Assembly: GCA_018333475.1 (NCBI GenBank)
Contig: JAGXTH010000065.1
Location: forward strand, 1-37,059
DNA from: Simkania sp.
GTDB taxonomy: Bacteria > Chlamydiota > Chlamydiia > Chlamydiales > Rhabdochlamydiaceae
Reading direction: 5' to 3'
DNA length: 37,059 nucleotides
The notes under the pieces were generated by a model. The model was not told the DNA's origin. It did no database searches and saw only the letters and a program-made list of their open reading frames with translations. Below, one piece after another: positions 22,519 through 29,896 of the stretch. The translations under genes and the position numbers were made by a program. How positions within the stretch are numbered: the stretch's first letter is position 1; each line of letters starts with the position of its first letter.

Positions 22519-23324
22519 TAGATGTACCGATCCTTGTAATTCGAGAGGATTGACAATAAATCAGGAGTCAATTTGCTTCTGAATTGATTGCTAAATTGCA
22601 GATCATAACTGTATTCATCGAGCTTTTCTGAGACTCTGGTAGGTTGTCCAGCAAAGCCGCCAATATCGTTAAAAAAGGTCGTAATTAGTTCGGCCACGAC
22701 GAACTTCAAATCATCTGGCAATGGATCAAAACCACCATTCCAAATGACCCTGACGGTGTGATTGCAACCGCACTTTCTATTCGGTTCTAAAATGCCTCGT
22801 TTTGGATCAAGTTGGTATGATCCGAACCCATCCCAAACTTGCAGATTGTTAGGGGTTGAGCCTGCGCTAGAAATCAAATCAACAGCCAATCTTGAAGCAT
22901 ATTTAGCTGCGACAGAGGCGGCCCAGCCAGATTCATTATTGATGGCGTCCACCAGATCACTTAGACTAAGATTGGCATAATCTAAATCAATCGTGGTGAC
23001 TGCCCGTGTAGTGCCATCGACTAGGTTGAGATTATTGTTGCTGATGCCATAAGAAGAACTTGTCGGGCCGGTAATTTTGATTGCTGATTGATGTTCATCA
23101 AAAACTCTGATGACATAATCGACTGGATAAGCAGTCAAATAAAGCTCTAGGGTTCGGTCATAATAGATTTCATCATAATCACCTTTTACAAGGCGTCGTT
23201 TGCAATATCGCTCCATGCCTGCGAGGAGGGAGGTTGCAATTGCATCGAATCGAGTTTCGTCGCCTGATGTCAAATCTAGATGGGCGACCAAGGGATCGTT
23301 AAAATCAAGAATTTGGTTGGACAT
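22518..23324 (-). CDS. Head-tail connector / adaptor protein
   Basis: 268 residues from the ATG at 23324, chosen for the AAGGAAG just upstream. The N-terminal part (DATRF-like DETRFDAIATSLLAGMERYCKRRLV, YDRTLELYLTAYPV) and the C-terminal helix (LPDDLKFVVAELITTFFND) match the helical frame of HK97 gp6-like adaptors, with a long beta insertion (about 95-175) in between that resembles a carbohydrate- or protein-binding insert. The adaptor ring attaches below the portal. Confidence 0.65.
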   Translation of the reverse strand: MSNQILDFNDPLVAHLDLTSGDETRFDAIATSLLAGMERYCKRRLVKGDYDEIYYDRTLELYLTAYPVDYVIRVFDEHQSAIKITGPTSSSYGISNNNLNLVDGTTRAVTTIDLDYANLSLSDLVDAINNESGWAASVAAKYASRLAVDLISSAGSTPNNLQVWDGFGSYQLDPKRGILEPNRKCGCNHTVRVIWNGGFDPLPDDLKFVVAELITTFFNDIGGFAGQPTRVSEKLDEYSYDLQFSNQFRSKLTPDLLSILSNYKDRYI

Positions 23325-23484
23325 TGGCTTCCTTTTTGTTGCATTCTTCGACCACAACCTCACCGGCATTTCTATACGCCATCTTCAATCTTTGAAAGGC
23401 ATCTATTGTCAAAGGAAATTCAAGTTCTTGGACCACTTCCTTGTTTTCACGGGATTTAACCATCTTATTTTCAGGGATTAACAT
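23305..23484 (-). CDS. Small hypothetical protein upstream of the adaptor
   Basis: 59 residues from the ATG at 23484 (a TTG at 23505 is possible). Charged, helical, without recognised family. Its end overlaps the adaptor start by 20 bp. The ATG is preceded directly by a 22-bp dyad instead of a clear ribosome binding site. Confidence 0.45.
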   Translation of the reverse strand: MLIPENKMVKSRENKEVVQELEFPLTIDAFQRLKMAYRNAGEVVVEECNKKEANVQPNS

Positions 23485-23506
23485 GTTGTATTTAGAGTAA
23501 TACAAC
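23485..23506. promoter_or_regulatory. 22-bp dyad over the translation start region
   Basis: Perfect 8-bp arms, GTTGTATT (23485-23492) and AATACAAC (23499-23506), around a 6-nt centre, next to the ATG at 23484 and just after the minus-strand terminator. It could be an operator or a hairpin hiding the ribosome binding site. Confidence 0.4.
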
Positions 23507-23507
23507 G

Positions 23508-23534
23508 AAAAAAGCCCAGGTATTACCTGGGCTT
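23508..23534 (-). terminator. Strong minus-strand terminator
   Basis: A 9-bp stem AAGCCCAGG/CCTGGGCTT (23512-23520/23526-23534), a 5-nt loop and six T's on the minus strand (plus-strand A's 23508-23513). It closes the gene-free stretch to its right and isolates the connector genes from it. Confidence 0.85.
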
Positions 23535-23537
23535 CTT

Positions 23538-24199
23538 TACAAGAAATCTCAAAACCATGCCTGTACTAGACTTGCTAGGAAATACGCTGCCTTCACTTGC
23601 CCGGACCCTGCCGCCGCACTACAAGTTAATACCGCAACATACCATTTACACAACTTCGCAATTCCTCACCGCAACGACAGGCGACCTCGCCAAAACCTCA
23701 CGTCTCACGTCATCACCATACCGTCACGTTACTTAACTAGACCCGTCTGAAAGATACCAATACACGAGAGTGCATGACCTCGCCATTACGGCTCATCACA
23801 CGTCTCTGCGCCACTTTACCAACGCATAAAGCGACTATGCCCACACCGTATGATACATAACCAAGACACTATTAGACGACACTACACCGAGACTTCACCA
23901 GCCAAACCTTGCCAGTACATGCTATACGATACCTCCACTTCATTTGGAGTAACTTTGCCATGACGCAAAGATTCACAACAATGCTAGGACTTGACTTCTC
24001 GGAACTACACCATCACTTTTCGTAATTTCACTTTTCGTAACCTAAACCTTACCTGTACGTGACATTTCAGTATATGGCTATACCACCACACTTCATTTCG
24101 GTACGACACCGCTACATTAGAAGGCTAGAAAATACCCCAGCCGAACGCAAGTTTACATGACTATGCCATGACTTCACGATGCCAAATGTCACGTCGCCA
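23538..24199 (-). ncRNA. Gene-free, strand-skewed stretch; candidate large structured RNA
   Basis: About 660 bp without a reading frame of 60 codons on either strand, between the stop of a conserved gene and a strong minus-strand terminator. The minus strand is G-rich and C-poor (plus strand 23581-23640: 23 C, 10 G; 23881-23940: 22 C, 7 G). It repeats short motifs such as RTGAAGT and TGGCAWAGT/TGGCRAGGT. Local hairpins are visible: GTATA/TATAC, CTTTGC/GCAAAG and CTCCA/TGGAG. A 13-bp sequence recurs at a 15-bp period (24013 and 24028). It may be transcribed from the gene at 24826 and ended at 23508. Size and setting recall phage large RNAs such as ROOL or GOLLD, but no match was tested. Confidence 0.4.
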
Positions 24200-24826
24200 T
24201 TACTGGTCGGAGACATCTTCCCACGAAAATCTGCCCTTCCCCGCCGATCTCCACTGCCCTAGACCAGACCAACGCCCGTGATCCAGCATTGCCACAATGC
24301 ACTTATCTGGCAAAGTGCCATAAGGTACGTGTACTTCAAATTCTAAGATTGTTCCCGCTGGAATCACATAAGATCGAGCTATACTCGTGCGTGGCCCCTT
24401 TGGGGTATCAGCCCTGAGAGGTCTTTCACAGATTTCGAGCTTGGCATCGGCAGGTGCCACATAGATTTTGTTGGGAGAAATAAAAACACCGTGGCTCACC
24501 TTGGACTGCAACTGCTTGATCGCAGTCTTTCCCTTTCCGAACTCCTTCATTACACGTCCCGCCTCTTTGAGCAAACCTTTGACCATGTAATGGGGTATAT
24601 AATAGCCCTTTTCATCCTTGAGGAAGCCAGTCAAACCTCGTTCAAGCTCGTCAATATCCTCCACGCCATCCAAGGTAGATTCAAGTTCGGCGTTAATTTC
24701 ATCTTCTGTCTTGCCATCACGCTTCATGCCCTTTGTCATTTTCCCAGCGACATAATCTGTCCAAATGGACTTCTGGGTCGGCATGGTGCCGAGCATGTCG
24801 TCTAATAGTGTGAGTTTAACTTTCAT
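24200..24826 (-). CDS. Conserved phage protein of unknown function
   Basis: 208 residues. The order LGTMPTQKSIWTDYVAGK, ELERGLTGFLKDEKGYYIPHYMVKGLLKEAG, KVSHGVFISPNKIYV, CERPLRADTPKGPRTSIARSYVIPAGTILEFEV belongs to a family I have seen repeatedly in phage genomes without an assigned role. The C-terminal half is beta-rich and ends in GRWSGLGQWRSAGKGRF. GAGGAG precedes the ATG. It is the last protein gene before the long noncoding stretch. Confidence 0.6.
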   Translation of the reverse strand: MKVKLTLLDDMLGTMPTQKSIWTDYVAGKMTKGMKRDGKTEDEINAELESTLDGVEDIDELERGLTGFLKDEKGYYIPHYMVKGLLKEAGRVMKEFGKGKTAIKQLQSKVSHGVFISPNKIYVAPADAKLEICERPLRADTPKGPRTSIARSYVIPAGTILEFEVHVPYGTLPDKCIVAMLDHGRWSGLGQWRSAGKGRFSWEDVSDQ

Positions 24827-24866
24827 TTTCTTTCTCCTCTAGGTTTGGTTCGAGTTTCAAGGGTGG

Positions 24867-25020
24867 AGTCCACTTAGACTCGTCCATGCAGACAGGAACA
24901 TCATCAATCTTTTCTTCTAGTTTTTTGAAATATCGTTCAATTTAGTCCACTTAGACTCGTCCATGCAGACAGGAACATCATCAATCTTTTCTTCTAGTTT
25001 TTTGAAATATCGTTCAATTT
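24867..25020. repeat. 77-bp perfect tandem duplication
   Basis: Two identical 77-bp units (24867-24943, 24944-25020). The length is not a multiple of three, and the duplication lies inside a coding region, so it changes the frame. The absence of any difference between the units means that it is recent or an assembly error. Confidence 0.95.
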
Positions 25021-25135
25021 GGAACTTGACAAATGATTTTGTGGCAAACAAACTTATGAGATGAGTACGAGCCTCGGCAATAGCCAGATTAAAAGTATTC
25101 AATTCATCGAGCAATTCTCTTAGTTCTCTATTCAT
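24917..25135 (-). CDS. Small helical protein, C-terminus altered by the duplication
   Basis: 72 residues from the ATG at 25135, which overlaps the upstream stop (ATGAATAG). A start at 25180 is possible but would overlap the upstream gene. It is helical (MNRELRELLDELNTFNLAIAEA...). In the second 77-bp unit the frame shifts and ends after KLNDISKN. Without the duplication the frame would read on from DESKWT through PPLKLEPNLEEKENES and stop overlapping the next gene's ATG (24826). So the gene was originally coupled to that gene and is now shortened or at least has a new end. Function unknown. Confidence 0.55.
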   Translation of the reverse strand: MNRELRELLDELNTFNLAIAEARTHLISLFATKSFVKFQIERYFKKLEEKIDDVPVCMDESKWTKLNDISKN

Positions 25136-25304
25136 CTCTGTGTATTCTTTTGTGAATGTTTGTCCCCTTGGCAAAAACATTCACTTCGCCAAGTTCGTGA
25201 TCTAGATCACAGTCAATCTCTTCTTCCAACTCTTGTAATTCTCGATTGATTTGTTCGAGTTGTCTTTCAAAAAATTCTCTTTGTTTGACTTCAATTTCAT
25301 TCAT
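25128..25304 (-). CDS. Small coiled-coil protein
   Basis: 58 residues with an AAAGGA site 7 nt before the ATG at 25304. The N-terminal two thirds form a Glu/Gln/Leu coiled coil (VKQREFFERQLEQINRELQE), and the end is basic. It is the first gene after the minus-strand promoter at 25361-25389 and overlaps the next gene's start. Function unknown. Confidence 0.6.
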   Translation of the reverse strand: MNEIEVKQREFFERQLEQINRELQELEEEIDCDLDHELGEVNVFAKGTNIHKRIHRDE

Positions 25305-25360
25305 TTCAATTCCTTTCGATTGCTCTAAGTTGGCAAGAATTGCCCCAACTCCTACAATCT

Positions 25361-25389
25361 AGTATATCCTATACGTTATTGCAAGCCAA
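25361..25389 (-). promoter_or_regulatory. Sigma70-like promoter, leftward
   Basis: On the minus strand: TTGGCT (plus 25384-25389), a 17-nt spacer and TATACT (plus 25361-25366). The start would be near 25354, about 50 nt before the coiled-coil gene's ATG. Confidence 0.5.
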
Positions 25390-25972
25390 AAAACCGAAAT
25401 TTTTAGGGTAGACCTGGAGGATAGAAATAGGTATAAACATGACTGGACTCAAATCCATAGCTGCCTCAATTTGCAGTATTTCCTGTTCCTGGGTCTATCT
25501 GGACGGTTTAAGAGGATCAAAAGGTTCGTTAGGCAATTAGACTTCGAGAGCTAATCAGAGCGGCTTGTACCCGCTTTTACCTTGCTAGAAATAGTATTGC
25601 TTTTGATTTAAGTTGGAACTGTTGGTAGTGTTTCCCTTCAAGGAAGCAGATGAACAGGTGACAATGATAATTAGTCGTCAAAATCTACCGATATAGACGA
25701 AACGGCATTGTGATGAACAATGTAACGAGGAAATTATCGAGATTATAAGGGCGTTTTGTAAGAGCCTAACTATGAATCAACCTCTTACTCTTGGGTCTTA
25801 TAATCATTCATGTCTAGACACATGAATCTGCTAATCTCTTTCATTTAGCTTTAATTCAATTTATTGAGTTTAGTAAGTGTTTTTGGTTGGGAGGAAAGCG
25901 CAGCTTTTGGAATAGAGACTCCAATAAAACCTATTTATTGCTATTTTCATAGCCATCATCGGAGAAACTAAA
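25390..25972. promoter_or_regulatory. Gene-free control region between divergent operons
   Basis: About 580 bp with no convincing reading frame. It separates the leftward operon promoter from the rightward gene at 25973. A 22-bp dyad with 8-bp arms (ATTCATGT 25806-25813, ACATGAAT 25820-25827) is a candidate operator. The right third is AT-rich. I saw no tRNA, no clear -35/-10 pair for the rightward gene and no terminator. Confidence 0.4.
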
Positions 25973-26407
25973 ATGACTGATTTTGGACTTGGTGACAAAA
26001 TTGTTCTCGAAGAAGAACTGACATCTACACTGAGACATCATGGTCTTATTGATCCCAAGACAACTTATTCCCGCCTGAACAAACAACATTGGGGCGTCAG
26101 ACCTCAAATGATGCCCATCTTCAATCCTGAACTAGACCTCGTGATTGATACGCCACTCGAAAAACTGAAATTCAAGGACTTCATGGTGTTGAAAGTGGGC
26201 GGATTTGACCAGTTCAGTAACTTGAAATATGATGAATTGGTAAAAAGGGCTTCGGCAGCCAATCTACATTCCATTTTAGAAGCTCTCACAAGCCGCAAGG
26301 CGGCTGCTACAGCCCTCAGATGGACTCTGAGAGGCTTAGACGCCCCCAAAGCCATACGGAAGGTCCAGGTCGATTTGGAAGTGTCGAAGAATTGTTATCC
26401 CAAATGA
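25973..26407 (+). CDS. Hypothetical protein, rightward
   Basis: 144 residues with GGAG about 8 nt before the ATG. Mixed charge, with an Ala-rich helical C-terminal half (NLHSILEALTSRKAAATALRWTLRGL). No recognised domain. It is one of the few rightward non-nuclease genes. It stands alone with its own control region and a strong terminator 120 bp downstream, so it could be an early or regulatory gene. Confidence 0.6.
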   Translation: MTDFGLGDKIVLEEELTSTLRHHGLIDPKTTYSRLNKQHWGVRPQMMPIFNPELDLVIDTPLEKLKFKDFMVLKVGGFDQFSNLKYDELVKRASAANLHSILEALTSRKAAATALRWTLRGLDAPKAIRKVQVDLEVSKNCYPK

Positions 26408-26487
26408 AGATGAAAAAGACTGAAAGAAAACTATTGAGAGCGGCGTCCAAGGTTGTCGGCATCAACGTACCAGGAAGCTCACCCTGA
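26404..26487 (+). CDS. Possible 27-residue basic microprotein
   Basis: An ATGA overlap with the preceding stop starts a 27-codon frame (MKMKKTERKLLRAASKVVG, then INVPGSSP) that ends 41 bp before the terminator. The product would be a strongly basic amphipathic helix. Coupling to the preceding gene is its only translation signal. Confidence 0.35.
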   Translation: MKMKKTERKLLRAASKVVGINVPGSSP

Positions 26488-26512
26488 ATTGTGGGTGGAC
26501 GCCTAACAAATC

Positions 26513-27517
26513 TTACCCTTGTCCGGGGAGAGCCATTAGCCCTAAAAAGCTAATGGCTCTTTTTTTTTTGAATCCCTCCTCAATCCTGGCAACCGCAGCC
26601 TGCTTTCTCTCCCAAATTTCCAACTCCTTGCCACTCAACTTAGGTGCCACCCAAACTGCCCTCTTAACGTATGGAAGTCGATCCTCGGCCATAAACGCCT
26701 CCAAGGCACTCAGAAGGCCAATAGACAGCGTTTCATAAGTCAATGACCTATATTGGTTGCCAAACACTCTCGTGGCTTCTATGCCCACTTCTGGAGCGTC
26801 TGTGGGCATCCAATGTGTCATGTGGTCAAACGGCTCAATACAACGAACTGGATGATGTTTTAGCCATATTCCCCAGGTAGGCGTTGAGAATGCCCCAGCG
26901 ACATGCAATGGCCCTGAGTCAACAAAAATACACAGACTTGCCGATTCAATCATTGCGCCTAAATGGTCTACAGTAGACGCTGGCGTTTTATCGAGATTGA
27001 CACAGATGTATTTGTCAGAAGCATTGATGAATTCCTCAATCCTCGTGAGGATTTTATCATCTAGATTCTTGGCCCACGTTTTGGAAACGCCTTTCCCGTG
27101 TAGCAGAATTACCTTCTTCCCAAGTTCATCTCGTTGCTTAAAAACTGCGTTTTTAATCTCTGGATCGAGAATGCAGTTATAGCTGTAAAGTTCTGCCTTT
27201 GGCTCAAGCCCAAGATCATCAACTATACAATGCGTAGTTTTTGTTTGAGGTAGGTTTTGATATTCCCGATCAGCCATTGGGAAATTGATATAGAGCGACT
27301 CTTCCCAATTCCAAACATCAAAAGGTGAACATAATTGTTTATATGTTGCTAAACCACGAAGAATTGCTTCTCGGCCAGGAAGAGTTTCAACTGCAAATTG
27401 CATTTCTGGAATATAATGCTTGAGATGTTTAAGCACGATAGAAAATTGCATAAAATCACCCAAACCATGTTTCATGCGTATTAACCACCAACCAGGGAAT
27501 CTAAGCGTTTTTGGCAT
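26513..27517 (-). CDS. GT9-like (heptosyltransferase-type) glycosyltransferase
   Basis: 334 residues. MKHGLGDFMQFSIVLKHLK (about 15-33) is the first Rossmann motif, and CIFVDSGPLHVAGAFSTPTWGIW (about 196-218) is the nucleotide-sugar-binding motif of the GT-B fold. Between them lies VILLHGKGVSKTWAK (the strand-loop used for the donor). The family transfers sugars from nucleotide donors, often onto lipopolysaccharide. It lies right after the capsid terminator, so glycosylation of virion or envelope parts is possible. Its C-terminal codons overlap the plus-strand terminator at 26529-26569. Confidence 0.72.
   Translation of the reverse strand: MPKTLRFPGWWLIRMKHGLGDFMQFSIVLKHLKHYIPEMQFAVETLPGREAILRGLATYKQLCSPFDVWNWEESLYINFPMADREYQNLPQTKTTHCIVDDLGLEPKAELYSYNCILDPEIKNAVFKQRDELGKKVILLHGKGVSKTWAKNLDDKILTRIEEFINASDKYICVNLDKTPASTVDHLGAMIESASLCIFVDSGPLHVAGAFSTPTWGIWLKHHPVRCIEPFDHMTHWMPTDAPEVGIEATRVFGNQYRSLTYETLSIGLLSALEAFMAEDRLPYVKRAVWVAPKLSGKELEIWERKQAAVARIEEGFKKKRAISFLGLMALPGQG
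26529..26569 (+). terminator. Strong rightward terminator
   Basis: A 12-bp stem (26529-26540/26549-26560), an 8-nt loop and a run of T's to 26569. It ends the transcript of the gene at 25973. On the opposite strand it encodes the Lys-rich end of the glycosyltransferase. Confidence 0.88.
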
Positions 27518-27530
27518 GTCCTATAATAGA

Positions 27531-27566
27531 AAAAGCCTCGTGTGATTTTCATCACACGAGGCTTTT
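27531..27566 (-). terminator. Major capsid gene terminator
   Basis: A 16-bp perfect stem (27531-27546/27551-27566) with a GAAA tetraloop on the minus strand, running into TTTTTCT. It lies just beyond the capsid gene and before the glycosyltransferase start. Confidence 0.9.
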
Positions 27567-27621
27567 AGTAAGACTATTTCACATCTGGTGAGGCTTTTAG
27601 TAAGACTATTTCACATCTGGT
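27558..27621. repeat. 32-bp perfect tandem duplication at the capsid gene end
   Basis: Two identical 32-bp units (27558-27589, 27590-27621) between the capsid stop and its terminator. The left unit includes part of the terminator's right arm, and the right unit ends in the capsid stop codon. Confidence 0.93.
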
Positions 27622-28817
27622 TAGCTGGACTGGTCGTCTAGAACCACAAATGGGCTTACGGTAGAAGTACCGTCTGCCAAAGTTACTGGATCGCTGAGCA
27701 AGCTCATGCCAGCAAATCGGGCAACGCCTCTGTAGACCACGCAGTCCTTCTTGAAGCTCACATGAGGAGAAGCCTCAATCGTAATGCTGCGGTTCACACC
27801 AAGAGCATAAGCCCCAAGGTCAAGCAGCAACACGTCACCTTCGGCACCAATGCCAGCAGTGTACTCGGACACTAGAACTGGATAGCCTAGCAAGTACATC
27901 TGTAGACCGTTGGCAGCATTGGCGTTTTGAAGCCAAATGGCCTGACCCAAAGAAGACTCAAAGCCAAGCAATGAGGCCAAGTGGTATGGATGAATGACCC
28001 ATGCGGCACCAGCACCATTATTCAAACGCTTGTGAGCCGCAATCATGTTGCGGGCATCATGGAATTTGAACTGATTGCTTGTGTCACGCTGAACAGTAAT
28101 GGTGGCACCATTGCCAATAATTCCATCGCTGTTTGCGCCGTTGCCGTTCAGAATAACGTAATCCATATAGGAACTTAGGGTCTGACGGAAACCATCTACA
28201 ATAACCGACTCAAGACCGACATTGTTGTTTTGCAGAAGTTCATTGGAAACTTCGACGAAACCCATTGCCTTGTCAGCCTGGAGTTTGACTTGCTTAAAGG
28301 TAAGATTGGTGCTGTCAGTCGGCTCGGCTGCCTCGTTCACAATTCCGACAAGCAGGCCGCCATTGAAGGCAGATTCTCCACCGCCACCAGGAGTGGCGGT
28401 CTGGTCAAGAACTGGAATATAGGTCACATCAGTCGGCATTGCAATCTGACGGGCACGGCTATTAAGAGATTCATAGCCATCGAGCTTGAAAAGCTCATTG
28501 CTCCAAATCTCAGGCACAGTAAAACCACCGACGCCATCAGTGCTTTGCACCATGTCGGTCGTGGTTTTGAAATCATACTTGTTAGAAAGCATGTTGAAAG
28601 CCTTCTCACGAGTAGAATTACGAGCAGTCTTGCCCACCAAGGCAAGCCATTCACCAAAGGTTCGGTCGTCGGCTGCCTTTGCTACCGCAGGCAGTCCCTT
28701 GCGAGAAAACTGAGTCTTCATCTCGGCCACAAGCTCCGATTTAAGTTCGGTCTTCAAATTTGACTTGATTTCTTCATACAAGTCTTGCTCGCTAGGAGCA
28801 TTTACATTTTCAGACAT
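27621..28817 (-). CDS. Major capsid protein, HK97 fold
   Basis: 398 residues from the ATG at 28817 (AAGG about 10 nt upstream). A GTG at 28850 would add 11 residues. The first about 60 residues are a charged helical scaffold (delta) domain (LYEEIKSNLKTELKSELVAEMKTQF). The HK97 core follows: GGFTVPEIWSNELF (N-arm), RARQIAMPTDVTYIPVLDQ, then GGGGESAFNGG (E-loop region), the SNELLQNNN spine helix, and the A-domain with HPYHLASLLGF and GYPVLVSEYT, ending in the P-domain strands. The protease gene upstream would cut off the delta domain. Confidence 0.87.
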   Translation of the reverse strand: MSENVNAPSEQDLYEEIKSNLKTELKSELVAEMKTQFSRKGLPAVAKAADDRTFGEWLALVGKTARNSTREKAFNMLSNKYDFKTTTDMVQSTDGVGGFTVPEIWSNELFKLDGYESLNSRARQIAMPTDVTYIPVLDQTATPGGGGESAFNGGLLVGIVNEAAEPTDSTNLTFKQVKLQADKAMGFVEVSNELLQNNNVGLESVIVDGFRQTLSSYMDYVILNGNGANSDGIIGNGATITVQRDTSNQFKFHDARNMIAAHKRLNNGAGAAWVIHPYHLASLLGFESSLGQAIWLQNANAANGLQMYLLGYPVLVSEYTAGIGAEGDVLLLDLGAYALGVNRSITIEASPHVSFKKDCVVYRGVARFAGMSLLSDPVTLADGTSTVSPFVVLDDQSS

Positions 28818-28953
28818 TTTGTTTTTACCTTGAAAAAGAGTTAGAATCACTCTTCTGCCGACTTTTCAGATGTGTGAATCTCCAGCTTTTCGCCTGATCC
28901 CTCACTCGTCGTTTGTCTTTGAAGCTGAAAGATATGTAGACATGAACAATAAA

Positions 28954-28983
28954 AAAAGCCACAAGATTTTTCTTGTGGCTTTT
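28954..28983 (-). terminator. Terminator between protease and capsid genes
   Basis: A 13-bp stem (28954-28966/28971-28983) with a TTTT loop, and seven T's on the minus strand (plus A's 28951-28957). It would make the capsid message independent of the protease message. The flanking 250-bp gap also holds a possible 19-codon frame on the minus strand (29080 to 29021) after AAAGGG, of doubtful meaning. Confidence 0.85.
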
Positions 28984-29108
28984 GGCCTGTGCGAAGGTAG
29001 ACTAAGCTATTGCTATGTTATCAGTGACGTTGCACCGCACGCCATGTGACTACCTCGGGTTTGTTTTTATTGCTGGGCATCCTTGCCCTTTACGGCAGCC
29101 TCATGCTG

Positions 29109-29882
29109 CTATTTCTTCAAAATCTTTCTTAGAATATCACTCTTGCTGACCTGCACAACTTTCGGCGTCATTCCGCACTCTTCCGCTGTCCATGACCAAA
29201 AGGATTCATCTTCTGGCTCCTCTAAACCAAGCGTCTGATAGATGTCAGGACCAAAAATCCCCTTACTCACACTCTCTACCAAGGCTGTTGGATTGCTCTG
29301 GACAGTGCATAGAGAGATTTCTAAAAGGGTCGATTCACGTATTACTCTCCTCACGGAGGCAAGTTCTGGGCGCAAAGTAATCTCTTTCTCAGTTGGCGGC
29401 CCTTGTTTCGTGGTAATAAAACCAATAGAAACGCCTCGAATGACTTTCTGTTGAGTCAAAGCAAAAATCTCCGCAGGGAACCAATTCCCTTGCCAATCGG
29501 CAGGCTGCTTAGCAAATTGAACTAAGGCTTTGAGGGCGTTCCCATCTAGCTTGTTCCACAAGGCTCGCCCTATTGGGGGACGAGAATAATCGTGTGCCCA
29601 GGCAATGACAGGGTTTTTATTGAATTGACCCCTTTTGATCCCATCTACCAGGACGACTTCTCCATCTCGATCAATGTCAGTGGTTGAAGCGGTCAGTAAT
29701 GCCTGCATTGGATCAAGGCCATCTTTGACCTCGATTTCATCAGAGAAAAACTTTCGCTCGAATGTCGCCTCCGGGTCTTTTAGGAGTTCTTCAATTTCCT
29801 CAGCAGCTTCCTTGCTGCGGACAGGAATATCCAGCACCGAAGTGCAGAAACCTTTTTTCTCGTACCAATTGTGGATCGTCAT
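29109..29882 (-). CDS. Prohead maturation protease, HK97-type
   Basis: 257 residues. The core matches the herpesvirus-like serine protease fold of phage prohead proteases: DGEVVLVDGI, NPVIAWAHDYSRPPIGRA (catalytic His in WAHD), VIRGVSIGF (catalytic Ser in GVSIG) and LLEISLCTVQSNPTALV. It cuts the capsid scaffold domain during head assembly. GAGGT precedes the ATG. It lies upstream of the capsid gene, the standard order. Confidence 0.85.
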   Translation of the reverse strand: MTIHNWYEKKGFCTSVLDIPVRSKEAAEEIEELLKDPEATFERKFFSDEIEVKDGLDPMQALLTASTTDIDRDGEVVLVDGIKRGQFNKNPVIAWAHDYSRPPIGRALWNKLDGNALKALVQFAKQPADWQGNWFPAEIFALTQQKVIRGVSIGFITTKQGPPTEKEITLRPELASVRRVIRESTLLEISLCTVQSNPTALVESVSKGIFGPDIYQTLGLEEPEDESFWSWTAEECGMTPKVVQVSKSDILRKILKK

Positions 29883-29896
29883 ATTACCTCGCTGTA

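Noticed and set aside
23538-24199. Template region of a diversity-generating retroelement or retron RNA
   Set aside because: No reverse transcriptase gene and no matching variable repeat in the window.
24867-25020. CRISPR-like direct repeats
   Set aside because: Only two adjacent 77-bp units without spacers: a tandem duplication.
25390-25700. Possible tRNA-like segments (TTC-type loops)
   Set aside because: No cloverleaf could be built; the candidate T-arm near 25450 lacks the TTC core.
28230-28763. 177-codon frame on the plus strand
   Set aside because: It lies antisense within the major capsid gene, has no domain resemblance and no ribosome binding site; a codon-bias shadow.
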